DNA of 64,000 nt from Gnetum montanum (GCA_015680685.1 MNCI01023457.1:758901-822900), one strand, 5' to 3'. Positions 23,161 to 35,208 are shown, counted from the stretch's first letter. A program made the numbers and translations. Notes: generated by a model not told the origin, from the sequence alone.

Positions 23161-23900
23161 TAATCAGTCATGACATGTGTTAGCATGACTGTATGCATTA
23201 AGTGCAGTGGTTGAGTTGAAGGTGGTTCTAAAGTTTTGATTGATATTGAGGCATCTAAGGAATTAGATTCTTATGATTGCAAGGGCTTGGTTGGACTTTT
23301 GGTTCTAAAGAAAGGTCTTTTTTTCATGTGGTTGTTGGAACCAATAGTAGGTTGAGAGTTAATAGCCCTCATGGTGTTACGTTGTTGTGGCTTGGTAGGG
23401 ATTTCACCTTGCATTGTGGGAGTAGGTGGTAGTGGAGCTATTGGTGGAAGAGATGTGGTCGGATGAGAAGGATGATATGCTTGTAGAATATCACCTCTAG
23501 AAGAGGGAGTCCCATAATACTTGCAGGCTTGGTAGTGAGGTTGAGGAGTGACGTGACCAGTAGAGTTATGTGGGGAGATTGGCTGCTACACGTAATATCC
23601 ATATGGGTTAGGTTGTTGGTAAGGATACTATTTCCTTGGTTGTGGGTGTTGCCACTATTGATATTGCTTAATTGGTTGTGGTGGAGTTCCACTGGGATAA
23701 TATGTTAGGGGTTGGTGGAACTACCTTGGGTTACATTGAGGATAAGGTAACCTTTGGGGTGTTTACCTTTTGCTTAATCATGGGTTGAGTGCATACACCT
23801 CAGACTTTTGTAGATGTAATATTATAGAGCAACATCCCTTAGGATGGTCATATTAACATATCTCACATCCACTATCATTATCTATTTCCAAATCCACAAC
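23161..23900 (-). pseudogene. Element A nucleocapsid: zinc knuckle and Pro/Gln-rich spacer
   Basis: The knuckle at 23829-23867 (minus) reads C-E-I-C-stop-Y-D-H-P-K-G-C-C, spacing CX2CX3HX4C with all four metal ligands retained. It is followed by SIILHLQK and then Pro/Gln/Tyr/His-rich text to about 23400 and a decayed linker to protease. Elements 2 and B have the same arrangement. Such domains bind genomic RNA. Confidence 0.75.
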
Positions 23901-25112
23901 CTCTTCAATGATGGCGACTTTGCACTTACCCTTGCTACGTGCATGTTCAGCTTCTCTGTTTTTTCTTTTTTCATGATCACTACCTTGCTCTCTTGACTCC
24001 TCTACTATTTTAAGAACAATTTAAAATCTATTTTCTAGGGAATCCCACATTTGGTCTACCTTTGTCAAAACTTGTGATGTCATCTTTTGGATAGGAAAAG
24101 TTTTCCTATTCACCATCTCTTCAAGTGGTGACTCTTCTTCATCCTCACAAAATCTTACTCCCCTCTTTCAAAGGAAAAGATCTTAGTTATACTCTTCCAC
24201 ACTTTCTCTCTTCCATAGCTCACCTTCTTCCTTAACAACTTGCTCCAATAGTCTTTGAATTTGATGGGACCTAAGCTCGAATAGTCTATCTTGGGCATAA
24301 GTCCCAGGGGTTCTTCTCGTTTCATACTTAAGCTAATCCACAAAATGATGCAATTGATCCCTTTGTGAATAACCATGGCTAGGACAACGATGTAATAGTG
24401 CATAATATCAGCCCATGGAAGCATCCAAGAGTTCATGTCCTCCTTGTTTCCAACCTTGGATTTCCCTTTGCAAGTTAGACACTTGGGAGTACGTTTGGTA
24501 CTTGTCATTAAATAGTTCTAACATAGTACTCCACCTATGAATGGATTCTAGTTCTAAAGACTGGTACCAACTTTCCACTTCTTTAACTAGTGTCTTTGTA
24601 AATAACTTAACTTTTTTCCATTCATTCTCTATATTTTATAAGGCACATGCATTGTGGAATGCTTGTAAGTGGTTCTGAGGATCAACGTTGTATCCCCCTT
24701 CAAACCGTGGGATATTTTTCATATCTAATCTCTTAATGCTACTATCTTTTTGGTGCCTTGTTGGAATTATAAAAACATTAGTTATATCAAACATACTTCC
24801 AGTAGCGAGTAGGGGTTCATCGTTATCATCTCGTCCATGGCGTCTATGATGCCTACGTTGTTCCCTACTCTCCCTTCTATGCTGTCATTGCTTGTTCTCC
24901 TATTTCCACTAAATCATCATCCTCCTCATTGTTACCTACCTTTGCCATCCCACCATGCCTGCTATTAAGAAAAGCTACCTTTCCTAGTGTGTCATGAGCA
25001 CCAACATTGCTGGGAAAACCTACCTCCCCTAGTGTGCTAAAGATACTACCAGCACCAAGGAAAGTTACCTTTCCTGATGTGTTTTGAACATTGCTAGCAC
25101 CACATAAAGTGT
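23901..25112 (-). pseudogene. Element A gag (capsid) with N-terminal peptide repeats
   Basis: Minus strand: IPRFEGGYNVDPQNHLQAFHNACAL (about 24720-24650), VKLFTKTLVKEVESWYQSLELES, WSTMLELFNDKYQTYSQVSN and DRLFELRSHQIQ are typical of this gag. The N-terminal part (25112-24970) has three imperfect repeats of about 50-60 bp encoding SGKVTFL, LGEVGFP and LGKVAFL. The long open frame at 24155-24508 is a shifted reading of the capsid. The true start and the 5' leader are lost at 25112. Confidence 0.75.
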
Positions 25113-25613
25113 AACATCCTATCCCTGTTTAAGGGTAGAAACATATTGTAAAAATATAAATAACCTTCAAATGAAGGGATGCCTCATTGGGAGGAGTTAC
25201 GATTATTCATGTATGCCTCAGGAATGGGTTTGACCTATGTTATTTAAAGTAAGGTTTAGAAGTCATGTTGGCATGGATTTGCAGATCTTGGAAAGGTAAG
25301 TGATAGCAGTAGAGTGAAATGGAACAAGAAGGGACTAATCATCCTTTGAACTAGATAGCCTAACTATGATGGGAGTGCTGGATTGCCTTTAAGGCTTAAG
25401 TGGCATGGGAAGATAACCTAGAGGGTGTTATAGTACTCTCTCTCTTATTAATAAAATTTTCCCATTTTCTTTCCTATTTTGAGTACTAGTTATTCATTTA
25501 CCAATTAATTCATTGTTTAAGTATTTTATGATGTCTCCATTGTATTACTTAAGAATGCAATGAATTAGGCGACAAACGATCGTGTTTTTACAATATCCAA
25601 GAACAAGATGTCA
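25113..25613 (+). repeat. LTR-like repeat, copy 2 (pairs with 7039-7614)
   Basis: Starts TGTAACATCC, has the shared block GGCATGGATTTGCAG / GAGTGCTGGATTGCCTTTAAGG, and AATAAA near 25451. It ends near ATGTCA, then TATTTGGTATTGAGG, which weakly resembles an initiator-Met primer site (TGGTATCAGAG). It could be the 3' partner of 7039-7614 around elements 1 and A, or an independent solo LTR. Confidence 0.6.
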
Positions 25614-25799
25614 TATTTGGTATTGAGGAAAACCATGATTTAAGAGTCAAAGTGGAAGAAAATATTATTTTATTATTATTATAAGAAATAGAAGTACATC
25701 TAAGTAGAATACATGTAAGGAAACAAGCAGCAAAAATGAAAGAAGTAAAACATAGAAATTGGGAAGATGCAGAATAAGGAAAAACAAGCACAATAGTGG

Positions 25800-28080
25800 T
25801 CATTCAATTTGTTCGAATGCATCAAGGAGATCTAAAAGTATTTTTAATTGTGCTTCCCATGCTTCATTAGTGGCATCCTTTTTTCTGAGCACCTTTTGCA
25901 TCCCATCAAGCTACCACACAATTGCTTCATGTACTTACTAGCACTCTTTGCTGTAGTTGCTACCTCCTCCTTGTTTTTCAGTTGGGTCTCCAACACATCC
26001 ATTTGAAAAGATCAATATTCCATGTATTTTTGCTTGTATTTTTTATTTCTATATACATACAAAACAAGATTCAAAATTATGAAATTATGAATAAGAATAT
26101 TGAATGAAAGAAAGAAATAGAAGAGCATAATTACTCACCCATAGCTAATTAGTCTTCACTTGAAGGTATCACTCACATATCGGTAGATGATGAGAAAGAC
26201 ATGTTGCACTCTCTAACTCTCCTAGAAGTTACTTAGATTTTGGACAACCTCTAGAGAATCTTTAGAAATTGGATGAAAGGAAAATGAAACACCAATATTT
26301 ACCTATTCATAATCCTTCTTGAAGTTACATGATCAGGAGTCCCATATGTGGAAGATCTCTTCACGAATAAAGTAAGGAATATTCTTCACTATTCGTTGAT
26401 CCAAATGCCAAAAAATGATAAGTTCTTTCTTAGCAACCACCACCATTTGTCCTAGTTAGTAGGGGAAACTTGAGATAGAGATAGAAGAAGTTACTCGAAT
26501 GGACCCAACAACTAATGTTAGCATTGTATGTAGTAAGGAATCCATTACTGGGGTTAGATGGAATCACATGTGTAGATGCCACATGTGGTGATATAGATGG
26601 AGGGATGGAAACTAGAGGACATGAGGTTTATTTAGTATTGATGCTTATGATATCATCTCTTCTCATTTCTTGGATAAAGTACCTCTTACTTAGAGACATC
26701 TACAACACAAAAGGTCAACATCATACAAGAAGAGAAAAAAAAGGAAAGTATTCAAACCTTAAAATAATTAAAACTTGCCTCTAGTTCTTTTCCATTTTCC
26801 TATCTTGTATCTTGTTGTTAGGCTTGATGTTGGATTTGTTGTTGGCTTTTTTGTCTTAGGCTGTTAGAACCTTGCCCAGTACATTGCCTCTGTAAAAAGG
26901 AAAATTTATTAGAAAAGTTGGTAAAATAATGAAATAGGCTATTATACACACATGCGCATGCACGTGTGCACACACACACACACACACATACACACTGGAG
27001 TTAGTAAGTGTGATTTGTTGTAGAGGCTAAACCATTCCAAAGGTTGAAGCACCTTCAATGAATGAAGCACCTTGAGCACTTTCAGTGTATGTAGTCTAAG
27101 CATCTTCTCTTGGAATTTGTGCATCTTGGATGAATTCATTATGCATCCTAGATTGCACTGTCAATAAATACATGAAGAAACATAAGTAATAACAAAAATA
27201 TAAAATACATAAACATATAGAATACCTCACTGGTTCCGTCTTGATTTCTAGTATGCTACAAAATCATCTAATCTTTCTTGACATCCTTAATCTTACTCTT
27301 TATAATACTATTCTCCTCCAGAAATTTGGGATGTAAACTAGAATTATATTGGCCAAAGAGTTGGGTTGAAGGATTGTAACTTAGAATTAAACACATGATC
27401 AAGAGTACATAAAATATGGTATATGGTTTACTGGCATTTTTTTTTGTAGTAGTAGCTCCACTCAACTCATTATATAGAGCAAAAAAACAAGATAGTGACC
27501 AATCATAAGCTCTACTAGTTATGACACCATGAACTATATAGATGGAAAAAGCAGTAACATATGATTGGTATTGATTCCACAAAACCTTACTATGAATGAA
27601 TTGACATAATTCAAAGTGAATTTCATTGATGAAATCTTTACGAAGAAATTATCTTTTGTTGACAATAGAATCAATAACACAATCAAATAATTATTTTTGG
27701 CAAAACAATTTAAATTTAGGGGAGAAAATCAATGGAATTAAAGTATCCTTCCATCAATGAAAACCTAAGGTTATTCAAATATCAAACGAAAGCATCATTA
27801 TTGGCCAAAAAAATAGTTGGAAAGTGGTGCTTATATTGTTATTATAAAGATTGCACTATTGAATTATTACGTCTTTACAATCTATTGCCTTAAAAAAAGA
27901 GAAGATAAGTAATTCAAATAATTGTGAAGTTGTAAGATATCGAAACTCCTCCTTTCTAAGTAAATCATGCATATGATTGGAAGTAGTAACTACATTATTT
28001 TGGTGAAACCAAATGGACATCAATTTGGAGCTACCTAGGGTTGAAGAAAGAGCCTGAGTAGTATGCTTTGGGGTCATGAT
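25800..28080 (-). pseudogene. Multi-exon gene remnant, family not recognised
   Basis: Minus-strand coding-like segments are separated by short introns with good borders: 27225-27158 (GTATTC...TTGACAG), an acceptor at 26891 (TTTTTACAG), an acceptor at 26701 (GTGTTGTAG), 26302-26222 (GTAAAT...CTTCTAG) and 26138-26049 (GTGAGT...ATATAG). The first exon reading begins MTPKHTTQALSSTLGSS at 28077. A second stretch (about 27650-27270) is open for 104 codons and includes FSIYIVHGVITSRAYDWSLS, KPYTIFYVLLIMCLILSYNP and FGQYNSSLHPKFLEENS. The last exon (26048-25802) is coiled-coil-like (LETQLKNKEEVATTAKSASK, later WEAQLKILLDLLDAFEQIE then stop) with one TGA and one frameshift. Unlike the rest of the window this is not LTR-element Pol. 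It could be a decayed host gene or the transposase/accessory gene of a DNA transposon. Function unknown. Confidence 0.5.
26946..26996. repeat. CA/GT microsatellite
   Basis: Imperfect run of CA dinucleotides, preceded by CATGCGCATGCACGTGTG. It lies in a presumed intron of the minus-strand gene remnant. Confidence 0.9.
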
Positions 28081-28860
28081 GTTGATGGTTAAAATTTGTG
28101 TTGATTACAAAAATCTTTAAGCTTATCCACTAATGGAATCCTTCAATCTTCCACTAATATTAAACTATGATGGACAAAGTCTTTCTTCTCTCATGTATTT
28201 ATAAAAGAATAGTAAGAATCTTAGGAGGAGTAAAGAGGAAGTATTAACTTAAGTTAATTAATGATTTAATAAAGCTAACACTAAATTTTATGATCATTAA
28301 GTCCACCAAAACAACATTATCACTAGCTCAATGCATAGTTCTCTTTGACATGATTCCAATGGTACCAATTTCATTGAAATTTACATTACAGTTTAGGAGA
28401 TATGACATTTCTCAGGTTATGTGCAGTTTAAATTAAAAAAGTATTTTAAAAAATTTAAATTTAATTTGTTTAATTTTTATTTATAAAAAAACTTGGGAAA
28501 AGTAGGAGGTTGCAAGATCGACCCCAACCCCCAAAAAATATTTTTTATTTATAAGAAAAAAGGAATAGAAAAGTAACAAGTCCTTTGGGTGGGCTGTGAC
28601 CAACCTTGTTGTTGACCGTCGTAGGGCCTGTAGGTTTGGTTGATAGTGTTTCAGATATAAAACATTATTTTGGATAATTGTTCATAACTTAAATCCATAT
28701 ATATAAATTAATATTTTTAATATAGTAATATATACAGTAATAAAATCTAATATATATATGCTTAGTAGTATATATATATAGAATTTTATAATATTTAACC
28801 ATAATGTATATATCCTATATGTATGTCTATATAAGTCTATATAATATTATAAAAACATGT
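28081..28860. other. AT-rich intergenic stretch
   Basis: No coding match. Runs of TATATA at 28740-28790 and around 28830, and a polypyrimidine patch CCCCAACCCCC near 28523. It may contain the upstream region of the minus-strand gene remnant. Confidence 0.5.
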
Positions 28861-29180
28861 ATATGGGGAGGTTTTAGACCTCGAAAAGAAGTTTTATTGA
28901 AATTAAAGGTGAATCAATTACAACAACTTGAATAAGTCATAGGGTTGAAGGAAAGGGAAAATTGAGAGCATTGTGAATGACACTCGAGAAACACCTTAGA
29001 AATAAACGAGTATTAAAGGAGGAAATCCAAGTTGGGGCACAAACAAATTTCCACACATACTGGCTTGTTACAAAATAGAATGACATAGAATTAGATGAGG
29101 CAAAGAGCTTTCAATTAAGGATAGAGATAGTTCCAATGGTGACTCCACATAATAAAAAGGGAAAGCTTCCTTGCAGAGAT
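28861..29180 (-). other. Possible LINE or transcript 3' end (minus)
   Basis: Read on the minus strand the segment ends with AATTTCAATAAAACTTC followed by CGAGGTCTAAAACCTCC, with a polyadenylation signal AATAAA near 28893. It has no poly-A tail and no RT motif, so the call rests on the 3'-UTR look alone. It precedes the truncated 5' side of element 2. Confidence 0.25.
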
Positions 29181-29439
29181 TACTGATGCTAAGTGTAATT
29201 GGAACACATAGGTCTTTCCCATGTATATGTTAGAGTATTAATCTTAAAGTATTTAATTCAAAGTGTTAGTTTCATTATTAAATTTACATTATCTTAAGTA
29301 ATGATTACTTGTGATGAGTGTAAATGGGAGTGATGGTTAGATAACTACATAGTGGTGAATTAATCTCAACAACCAAATAGTAGAATTTGAGTTAGCCAAC
29401 CATATGATTATGGAAATTAAATAATTTTGGGTAATTTAA
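29181..29439. other. Unassigned flank of element 2
   Basis: No LTR or primer site is seen before the gag of element 2. Alignment to element 1 gag begins near 29440, so the 5' LTR and leader of element 2 were lost and this stretch is of other origin. Confidence 0.45.
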
Positions 29440-30915
29440 TATCTTTGACTTTGGTGAAGGAGGTCAAAACTAGAACCTATAATCCACGATCCACAATTCT
29501 GGTTCTGGCAAGAATGTATCCAATCACAAAGGAGGATTCAAAGAGGGAATTCATGGTAGGGATGTGGACAAGAAACAAGAGCATGATCATGGGAATGATC
29601 ATTAAAGAGGGGTCAAATAGCACTATGATAGTGCTAGTCCTCCTTCCTCTTCACCTTCGTCATCATATTCTTCTTCTTTTAGCTCTGATCACAACTATAG
29701 GGGGTGTGACCATGATGGAGGTGACTAATAGGATTGAAATTATTGAAGGAACTATCAGGAAAGTCAAGACAAGGGGTGTAGGTATTCAAAAGAGATCCAT
29801 TGCCATGAACAAAGGGGTAGCAGAGGGCATTGTAAGCACCAAAATCAAGGCCTCAATGAGCCTTTTCTTGCTACTCAAAGTATGATAAACATTGTAGAGG
29901 CTATATGAATTCCCATAAGGCATGTAAAGGATAGTTAGATCAAGAGGCTAAATATGAAAAATATCCCTTAGTTTGAAGAGGGATATAACTTAGATTCGTA
30001 GAACCATCTCCAAGCTTTCCAAGATGCACGTGCCTTATAGAACATAGAAAATGAGTGGTGAAAGCTTAAGTTGTTCCCATAGATATTTATTAAAGAAGTT
30101 GAAAATTGGTACTAGTCTTTAGAACTAGAATCTATTAAATGATGGAGTACCATGCTTGAATTGTTCAATGACAAATATCAAATGTCCTCTAGAGTGTCCA
30201 ACTTGAGAAGGTAGATCCAAGGATGGAAACAAGGAACAAACGAACCCTTGGACACTACCATTAGCTGATATTATTACTTAATGCATAGATGTCTTGGCCA
30301 TGGTTATTCTCACCTAGAACAACTTCACCACATTGTGGATGGGATTCAGTTTGAAATAAGAAGAACCCTTGGCATCTATGCCCTAGGGTGACTATTAGAA
30401 TTAAGCACCTATGAGGTCCAAATATTGATTAAGCAAGTAGCTAAAGAGGAAGGAGAATTAAGAAAATAAGAAAGTGCAAAGGAGTATAACTACGATACTT
30501 CCATTTGCAAGAGGGAAGTTTGATTCTGTGACAGTGAGGAAGAATTATCACTTGATGAGGTGGTAAATAGGAAAACCTTACCACTTCAAAAACTTCAATC
30601 TAAAATTACAGCTAAGGTTGATCAATTATGGGACTCCATGGATAGCAAATTTCAAGCTGTCCTTAAAATTGCTAAAGAGTCCAAGGAATAAGGTAATGAT
30701 TGTGAGCATAGGAGGCACAAGAAAGCTAAATGTGCCTAGTAAAGAGGTAAGGGAAAGATTGTTGCAATAGAGGAAGTTGTGAGAAGTGAATCAAATGATG
30801 ATGATGATGGATGTGACATCTACCATTATGAATATCCTAAGGGATTTTGTTCTATTTTGTCACACTTACAAGAATTTGGGATGTATGCCTTAAATCCACA
30901 ACTAGCACAAAGGTA
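29440..30915 (+). pseudogene. Element 2 gag with zinc knuckle
   Basis: The N-terminal third is Lys/Arg/Gly/Ser-rich with a shifted open frame (29427-29885). From about 29995 one frame runs to 30915: NHLQAFQDA, WSTMLELFNDKYQ, RRTLGIYALG, LLELSTYEVQILIKQVAKEE, a Lys-rich segment, an acidic SNDDDDG run and the zinc knuckle at 30813-30851 (C-D-I-Y-H-Y-E-Y-P-K-G-F-C). The second Cys and the His of CX2CX3HX4C are both Tyr here, each one base from the ligand codon, so it cannot bind zinc normally. Stops mostly replace Gln or Trp. Confidence 0.85.
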
Positions 30916-31540
30916 AACACCTAGAAGATTGTCTTATCCTTAAGGTAATTCTAGGAAGGTCCACTAGCAACAACAGTATTATCCAAGTGGAACTCCACTA
31001 CAATCATATGAATAGTATCAATAGTGGCAGAAACCATAGTCATGGGCACTGGCACTGCCAAGGTAGAAATACCCTTACAAAAAACCTGATCCATATGGGT
31101 ATTACATTTAGCAATCCTTGACTTCATATGAATTTTCTAGTCACATTTCTATTTTCAATATTACTACCACCCTTCTAATTATTATCAAACTCATTCTCTA
31201 CACACAAGAAGGGATCCCACCTTTTACCCTTATGCTCCTTCCATTCCTGCACATCTTCTTCCTCCTTCAACATAGCTACCACCTACTCCATCTATGTAGG
31301 ATGAACTCCTAGCTCAACCACAACAATGCAAGGCTACTAAGGTTGTTAACCTACAATCGGTTCATCAACTAAGTGGTTTGGATACTTGATCAAAGAAAAG
31401 ACCTTTCTCCTAATCCCATAGTCCACCTAAGCCCTCACATACACCTATGGTTAACAACCTTGCTTCTTTGTCTTCCCCTATATCAACTTCCTTCGAGTCC
31501 CCTTCAAACCAAACATTGCCTAGGATCCATATTATGATGC
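30916..31540 (+). pseudogene. Element 2 Pro/Gln/Tyr-rich gag spacer
   Basis: Low-complexity coding text (QQQYYPSGTPLQSYE, KYPYKKPDPYGYY) after the knuckle, matching the Pro-rich spacer of element B (45418-44543). The open stretch 31118-31312 is a shifted frame of the same. It joins nucleocapsid to protease. Confidence 0.65.
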
Positions 31541-32105
31541 TTACTCATGTTGTATCTGATTGGATCCACATTGGAAACCTTCCTAGAAAATTAGAAAATG
31601 CTAGGAGTCCATTTATTTATTTATAGATTGCTAGGAATGAACTATGTAAGGCTATTTTTGATTTAGGTTCTAGTGTCAACCAGATTTCTCATGAGATGTA
31701 TACTCCTTGGAACCTACCACCTCTTAAGAAGAGCAACATTAGATTAGAATTGGTAGACCAGTCCATCATTGTCTCATTGGGATTGGTAGAAGACATTATG
31801 ACTACTATCTATGGCTAGTCTTATCCTAATGATTTCCTAGTGATCAAGGTGGAGAACTACAAAGGGGACTTCTCAATCATCATGGGAAGGGCATGGTGAA
31901 GCATCATTGATGCAAAAATGGGCATTAGAGATCTTTCTCTGGAAATATCTAAAGAAAATGCATTTGAAAAGAGTAAGAAGAAGTGAGTTCCATGCATCGT
32001 GTACAATGATATAAGGTGAAATTATGTGAAATAATTTGGGCAATGAAATAAACATCCATATTTGCATGTAACAAATGTGCACTAGAAGCTAATATTCAAA
32101 GGTTT
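31541..32105 (+). pseudogene. Element 2 aspartic protease
   Basis: Frame: ELCKAIFDLGSSVNQISHEMY (about 31642-31700), with the DLG active-site form common in Athila/Tat elements, then LVDQSIIVSLGLVEDIMTT, YPNDFLVIKVENYKGDFSIIMGRAW. IIMGRAW corresponds to the family ILGRPF/W. Two TAG stops (one in IYG-stop-SYP) and a Trp-to-stop after GRAW. Core residues remain, so decay is by nonsense changes rather than by loss of the domain. Confidence 0.8.
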
Positions 32106-33250
32106 ATGTACATAGTATCCATAAAACAAGAGGATACCTAATGGTTAACCACTAATTCTGAGAGTAGCATAATTTGCATGGAACCTACTAAGAGCCTAAC
32201 ATATGCATATGTCATAGGCATGGATGAACTAGAACAAGTTCATTACTAACTCTCTAATAATGCAAATGATGATACCAATTGGGAAGAGTTGGAAAGTTTT
32301 GAAAATTTCAAGTAAGAGCCCCTTGAATTAAGAACTCTACTAGCTAGCATGGAATATGTATTCTTAAAAAATTAAAAGCTGGTAATAATCAATATAAATC
32401 TTGGTCAAGAATTAAAAAAGATGTTGTTAAAAGTGGTTGAAAAATGGTTAGTAGTTCTTTCCTAATTATATCTTGAACTCACAAGGATTGATCCTAGGAT
32501 ATGCCAGCATTGTATCTACACTGATTTGACCATGAAGCCAAAGAGATACACTAATTAAACCCCAAACTGAAGTAGATTGTCAAGGAGGAAATCAAACAAC
32601 TCCTCAAGGTGAGGTTTATCTATCTAATTGCAAATAGTGAGTGGGTTAGTCCACTTGTGATTATGCCAAAGAAAGGTGGCAAGTGGTGGGTTTTCATCAA
32701 CTTTTGGCTACTAAATATGACAACACTGAAAAATCATTTTCCATTGTCATTCATTGATTAGTTGTTGGACACAATATTTGGGCATTGTTATTATAGTTTT
32801 TTGGATGATTATAGTGGCTATAAGCAAATCTAGATCACACCAAAGGATCAAGCCAAGACAACATTCATGAGTTCCTAGGGGACTTTTGCATATCGCAAGA
32901 TGCTATTTGGTCTGTGCAATGCCCTTACCACATTCCAATGCTTAGTATGTGGCATTTTTAAATAGAAAATTGGTAGTGATATGGATGGAAGTATTCATGG
33001 ATGACTTCTCCACCTATGTAGCTACATTTGAGCAAGCCTTGGACTACCTTAAGAAGGTGCTAAAATCATGTGTTGAAACAAACTTATAGCTTAATTGGAA
33101 AAAGAATCTTTTGATACTCCAAGAGGGCATTATGTTGGGCCATGAAATATTACAAGTAGGAATTGAGGTAGATCACAAAAAAAAAAATGGTCATCTAAGG
33201 AATAACCTACCAACTAGAGACCATCAAAGATGTTTGGCCCATCCTTAGAC
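32106..33250 (+). pseudogene. Element 2 linker and reverse transcriptase
   Basis: The linker has CMEPTKSLTYAYVIGMDELEQ (about 32176). RT pieces: HCIYTDLTMKPK, SEWVSPLVIMPKKGGKW, YSGYKQI, then VFMDDFSTYVATFEQALDYLKKVLKSCVETNL at about 32990-33085. The FMDDFS catalytic motif is intact. EGIMLGHEI follows at about 33122. Several shifts (near 32580, 32840, 32970, 33180) break the frame. Confidence 0.82.
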
Positions 33251-33980
33251 ATACTAGCTACTACCACTAATTTATAGAGAATTTTTCTAAGATTGCAAAA
33301 TTATTGGTTTAGCTAACAAAGAAAGATGTTCCATTTTTCTAGAACACTGAATTTGAAAAATCATTCTAGCAACTGAAGGATAAACTTGTAGAAACTCTAA
33401 TTCTACAAGCACCCAATTGGTTCAGACCATTTCATGTTATGTCAGATGCATCAAATTATGCCTTGGGAGCTATGCTTATGCAGATGGACAACAAGAAACA
33501 TCCATATTAAATTTATTGCACAAGCCAAAGCATTATGGGTTCACAACTAAACTACATCACCATAGAGAAATAATTGATGGTAGTGGTGTTTACTGTAGAG
33601 AAATTCAGGTAATATGTGCTTAGATACAAAGTGTTTGTGCACATGGACCACATTGCCATCCGCTTCCTAATGAGCAAGCCAACAATGAGCCCTCGTGTCA
33701 TATGATGGTTGGTGATCTTACACAAATTTGACCTTATGATGGTAGATTGAAAGGAAACTAAGAATGTAGGCACTGATTACTTGTCTTAGTTACGATAGGA
33801 TAGCAAAGAGGATGAAAGCCCACTATCTAATCTATTTCTTGATGAACTTCTCTTTGCTGAGGCTATAATTGAAAAATTAACCAATGAACCTAAATGGTAT
33901 GATGACATTTTCACCTATCTTCTGATCCAAGAGATGTTGTAAGGGTTGGACCACCAAAATAAAAAATAGTTTTTTCACTA
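33251..33980 (+). pseudogene. Element 2 RNase H
   Basis: Contains FHVMSDASNYALGAMLMQMD near 33430-33490 (catalytic Asp in SDAS), KALWVHN-like and LNYITIEK-like text, then KVFVHMDHIAIRFLMSKPTM near 33628-33685. Multiple shifts. The open stretch 33417-33623 is partly out of frame. Confidence 0.75.
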
Positions 33981-35190
33981 GGTCAAACGCTTCATGGAGA
34001 TCAATGAACACCTTTACAAGGTGTGCACTGATGGCCTAGCTCATTGGTGTGTCCTTAATGTTGATCAACTACGCATTCTCTAGGATTCTCATGATAGTCC
34101 TTGTGGGGGCCACTATGTTGAGAGATGCATAGCCATTAAAATATTGATGGTAGGGTACTATTGGCCAACACTCTTTAGGGATGCTCACCAATATGTCCAC
34201 TCTTTTGAACGTTTCCAACAAGATGGTGGAATGATTGCTAGAATGGAAGGACACCAATAGTGGATCTAACCACTAGAACCCTTTGACATCTAGGGCATTG
34301 ATTTCATGGGTCCCATCACATCCATGTTAAATGGAAAGGCATACATCATAGTCAATGTTGACTATTGTACAAAATGGGTAGAAGTAGTAGCCATCACCTA
34401 CTGTACATCTTCTACTGCTACTTTGTACAAAAAAATGTTATAAATAGTTTTGGTGTACCACATGTATTGATTTTTGATAATGGAACTTACTTTATAGGCA
34501 GTACCTTTCAAAAGCTTATGTAATTCTTGGGTATTGAACATAAACTAACAACACCCTACCATCCCCAAGCCAATGGTCAAGCTGAGGTTACCAATAGGAA
34601 AATCACAAAGATTCTAACAAGAACTATCATTAAATATAGGAAAGATTGGGGCACAAAACTCAATGATGCATTTTCAGCCTATTATTCAACATGGAAACTT
34701 CCTATAGGCTATTCTCCCTATGAGCTGGTGTATGGAAAATTACCAACACTTCCTATTTAGATCAAGCTCCATACACTTTCAGTAGCTTGTGACATTGACC
34801 TTGACTTATGTCTAGCATAAAAAGAAATATTGATGAATCTCAACTTGCTAGATGAAAATTTATTGGTTGCCCTATCATCTAATGAGTTGAACAAGGCATT
34901 TTAAAAAAGGCACCATGACCTTAGAATTAGAAAAGTCAAATTTCAACTATGAGATAAGGTTCTGTACTATAACCCCACACACATTCCTTAACAAACTAAG
35001 CTTCAAACATTATGGAAAGGACCTTATATTATTTATGAAACCTTTTTTTTGGGGCCATGATGATCTACAAACATGAAAGCTTAGACAAAAAACAATTGGT
35101 CAACATACAAAAGGTCAAACCTTTCCACAAGAATAAGTTAGCTAATTCAACAAACACCTTAGTAGATGGAAAACCATGCTCAATGTTTTG
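33981..35190 (+). pseudogene. Element 2 integrase
   Basis: The N-terminal part has GGHYVERC and VGYYWPTLFRDAHQYVHSFE (about 34105-34210), with the last Cys pair of the HHCC region altered. The core begins at about 34280 with EPFDI-stop-GIDFMGPITS (Asp retained), then FDNGTYFIG near 34474 (Asp retained). The open stretch 34527-34760 holds TPYHPQANGQAEVTNRKITK with the catalytic Glu, and YSPYELVYGKLP. All three catalytic acids are present but frames are broken. The C-terminus (to about 35180) ends with GPYIIYE-like text and VKPFHK. Confidence 0.85.
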
Positions 35191-35208
35191 GATCTCCTCC
35201 TTTTAACT

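Larger units (their letters stand above)
18717..25112 (-). mobile_element. Element A: deletion derivative, same family, minus strand
   Basis: The 3' LTR is at the left (18717-19631), followed to the right by a polypurine tract, tail, RNase H with the C-terminal RT piece, protease, zinc knuckle and gag. Two internal deletions removed integrase (junction near 21600) and the RT catalytic core (junction near 22507). No 5' LTR or primer site is present: the N-terminal gag repeats abut the LTR-like repeat at 25113. It lies 88 bp from the end of element 1, probably inserted in the same older element. Confidence 0.82.

Noticed and set aside
24155-24508. 117-aa minus-strand open frame starting MTSTKRTPKC
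   Set aside because: Shifted reading of element A capsid; the true frame shows the gag motifs.
27856-28077. Treating the 73-aa minus ORF as an independent small gene
   Set aside because: It fits better as the first exon of the multi-exon remnant, whose other segments follow with splice-like borders.
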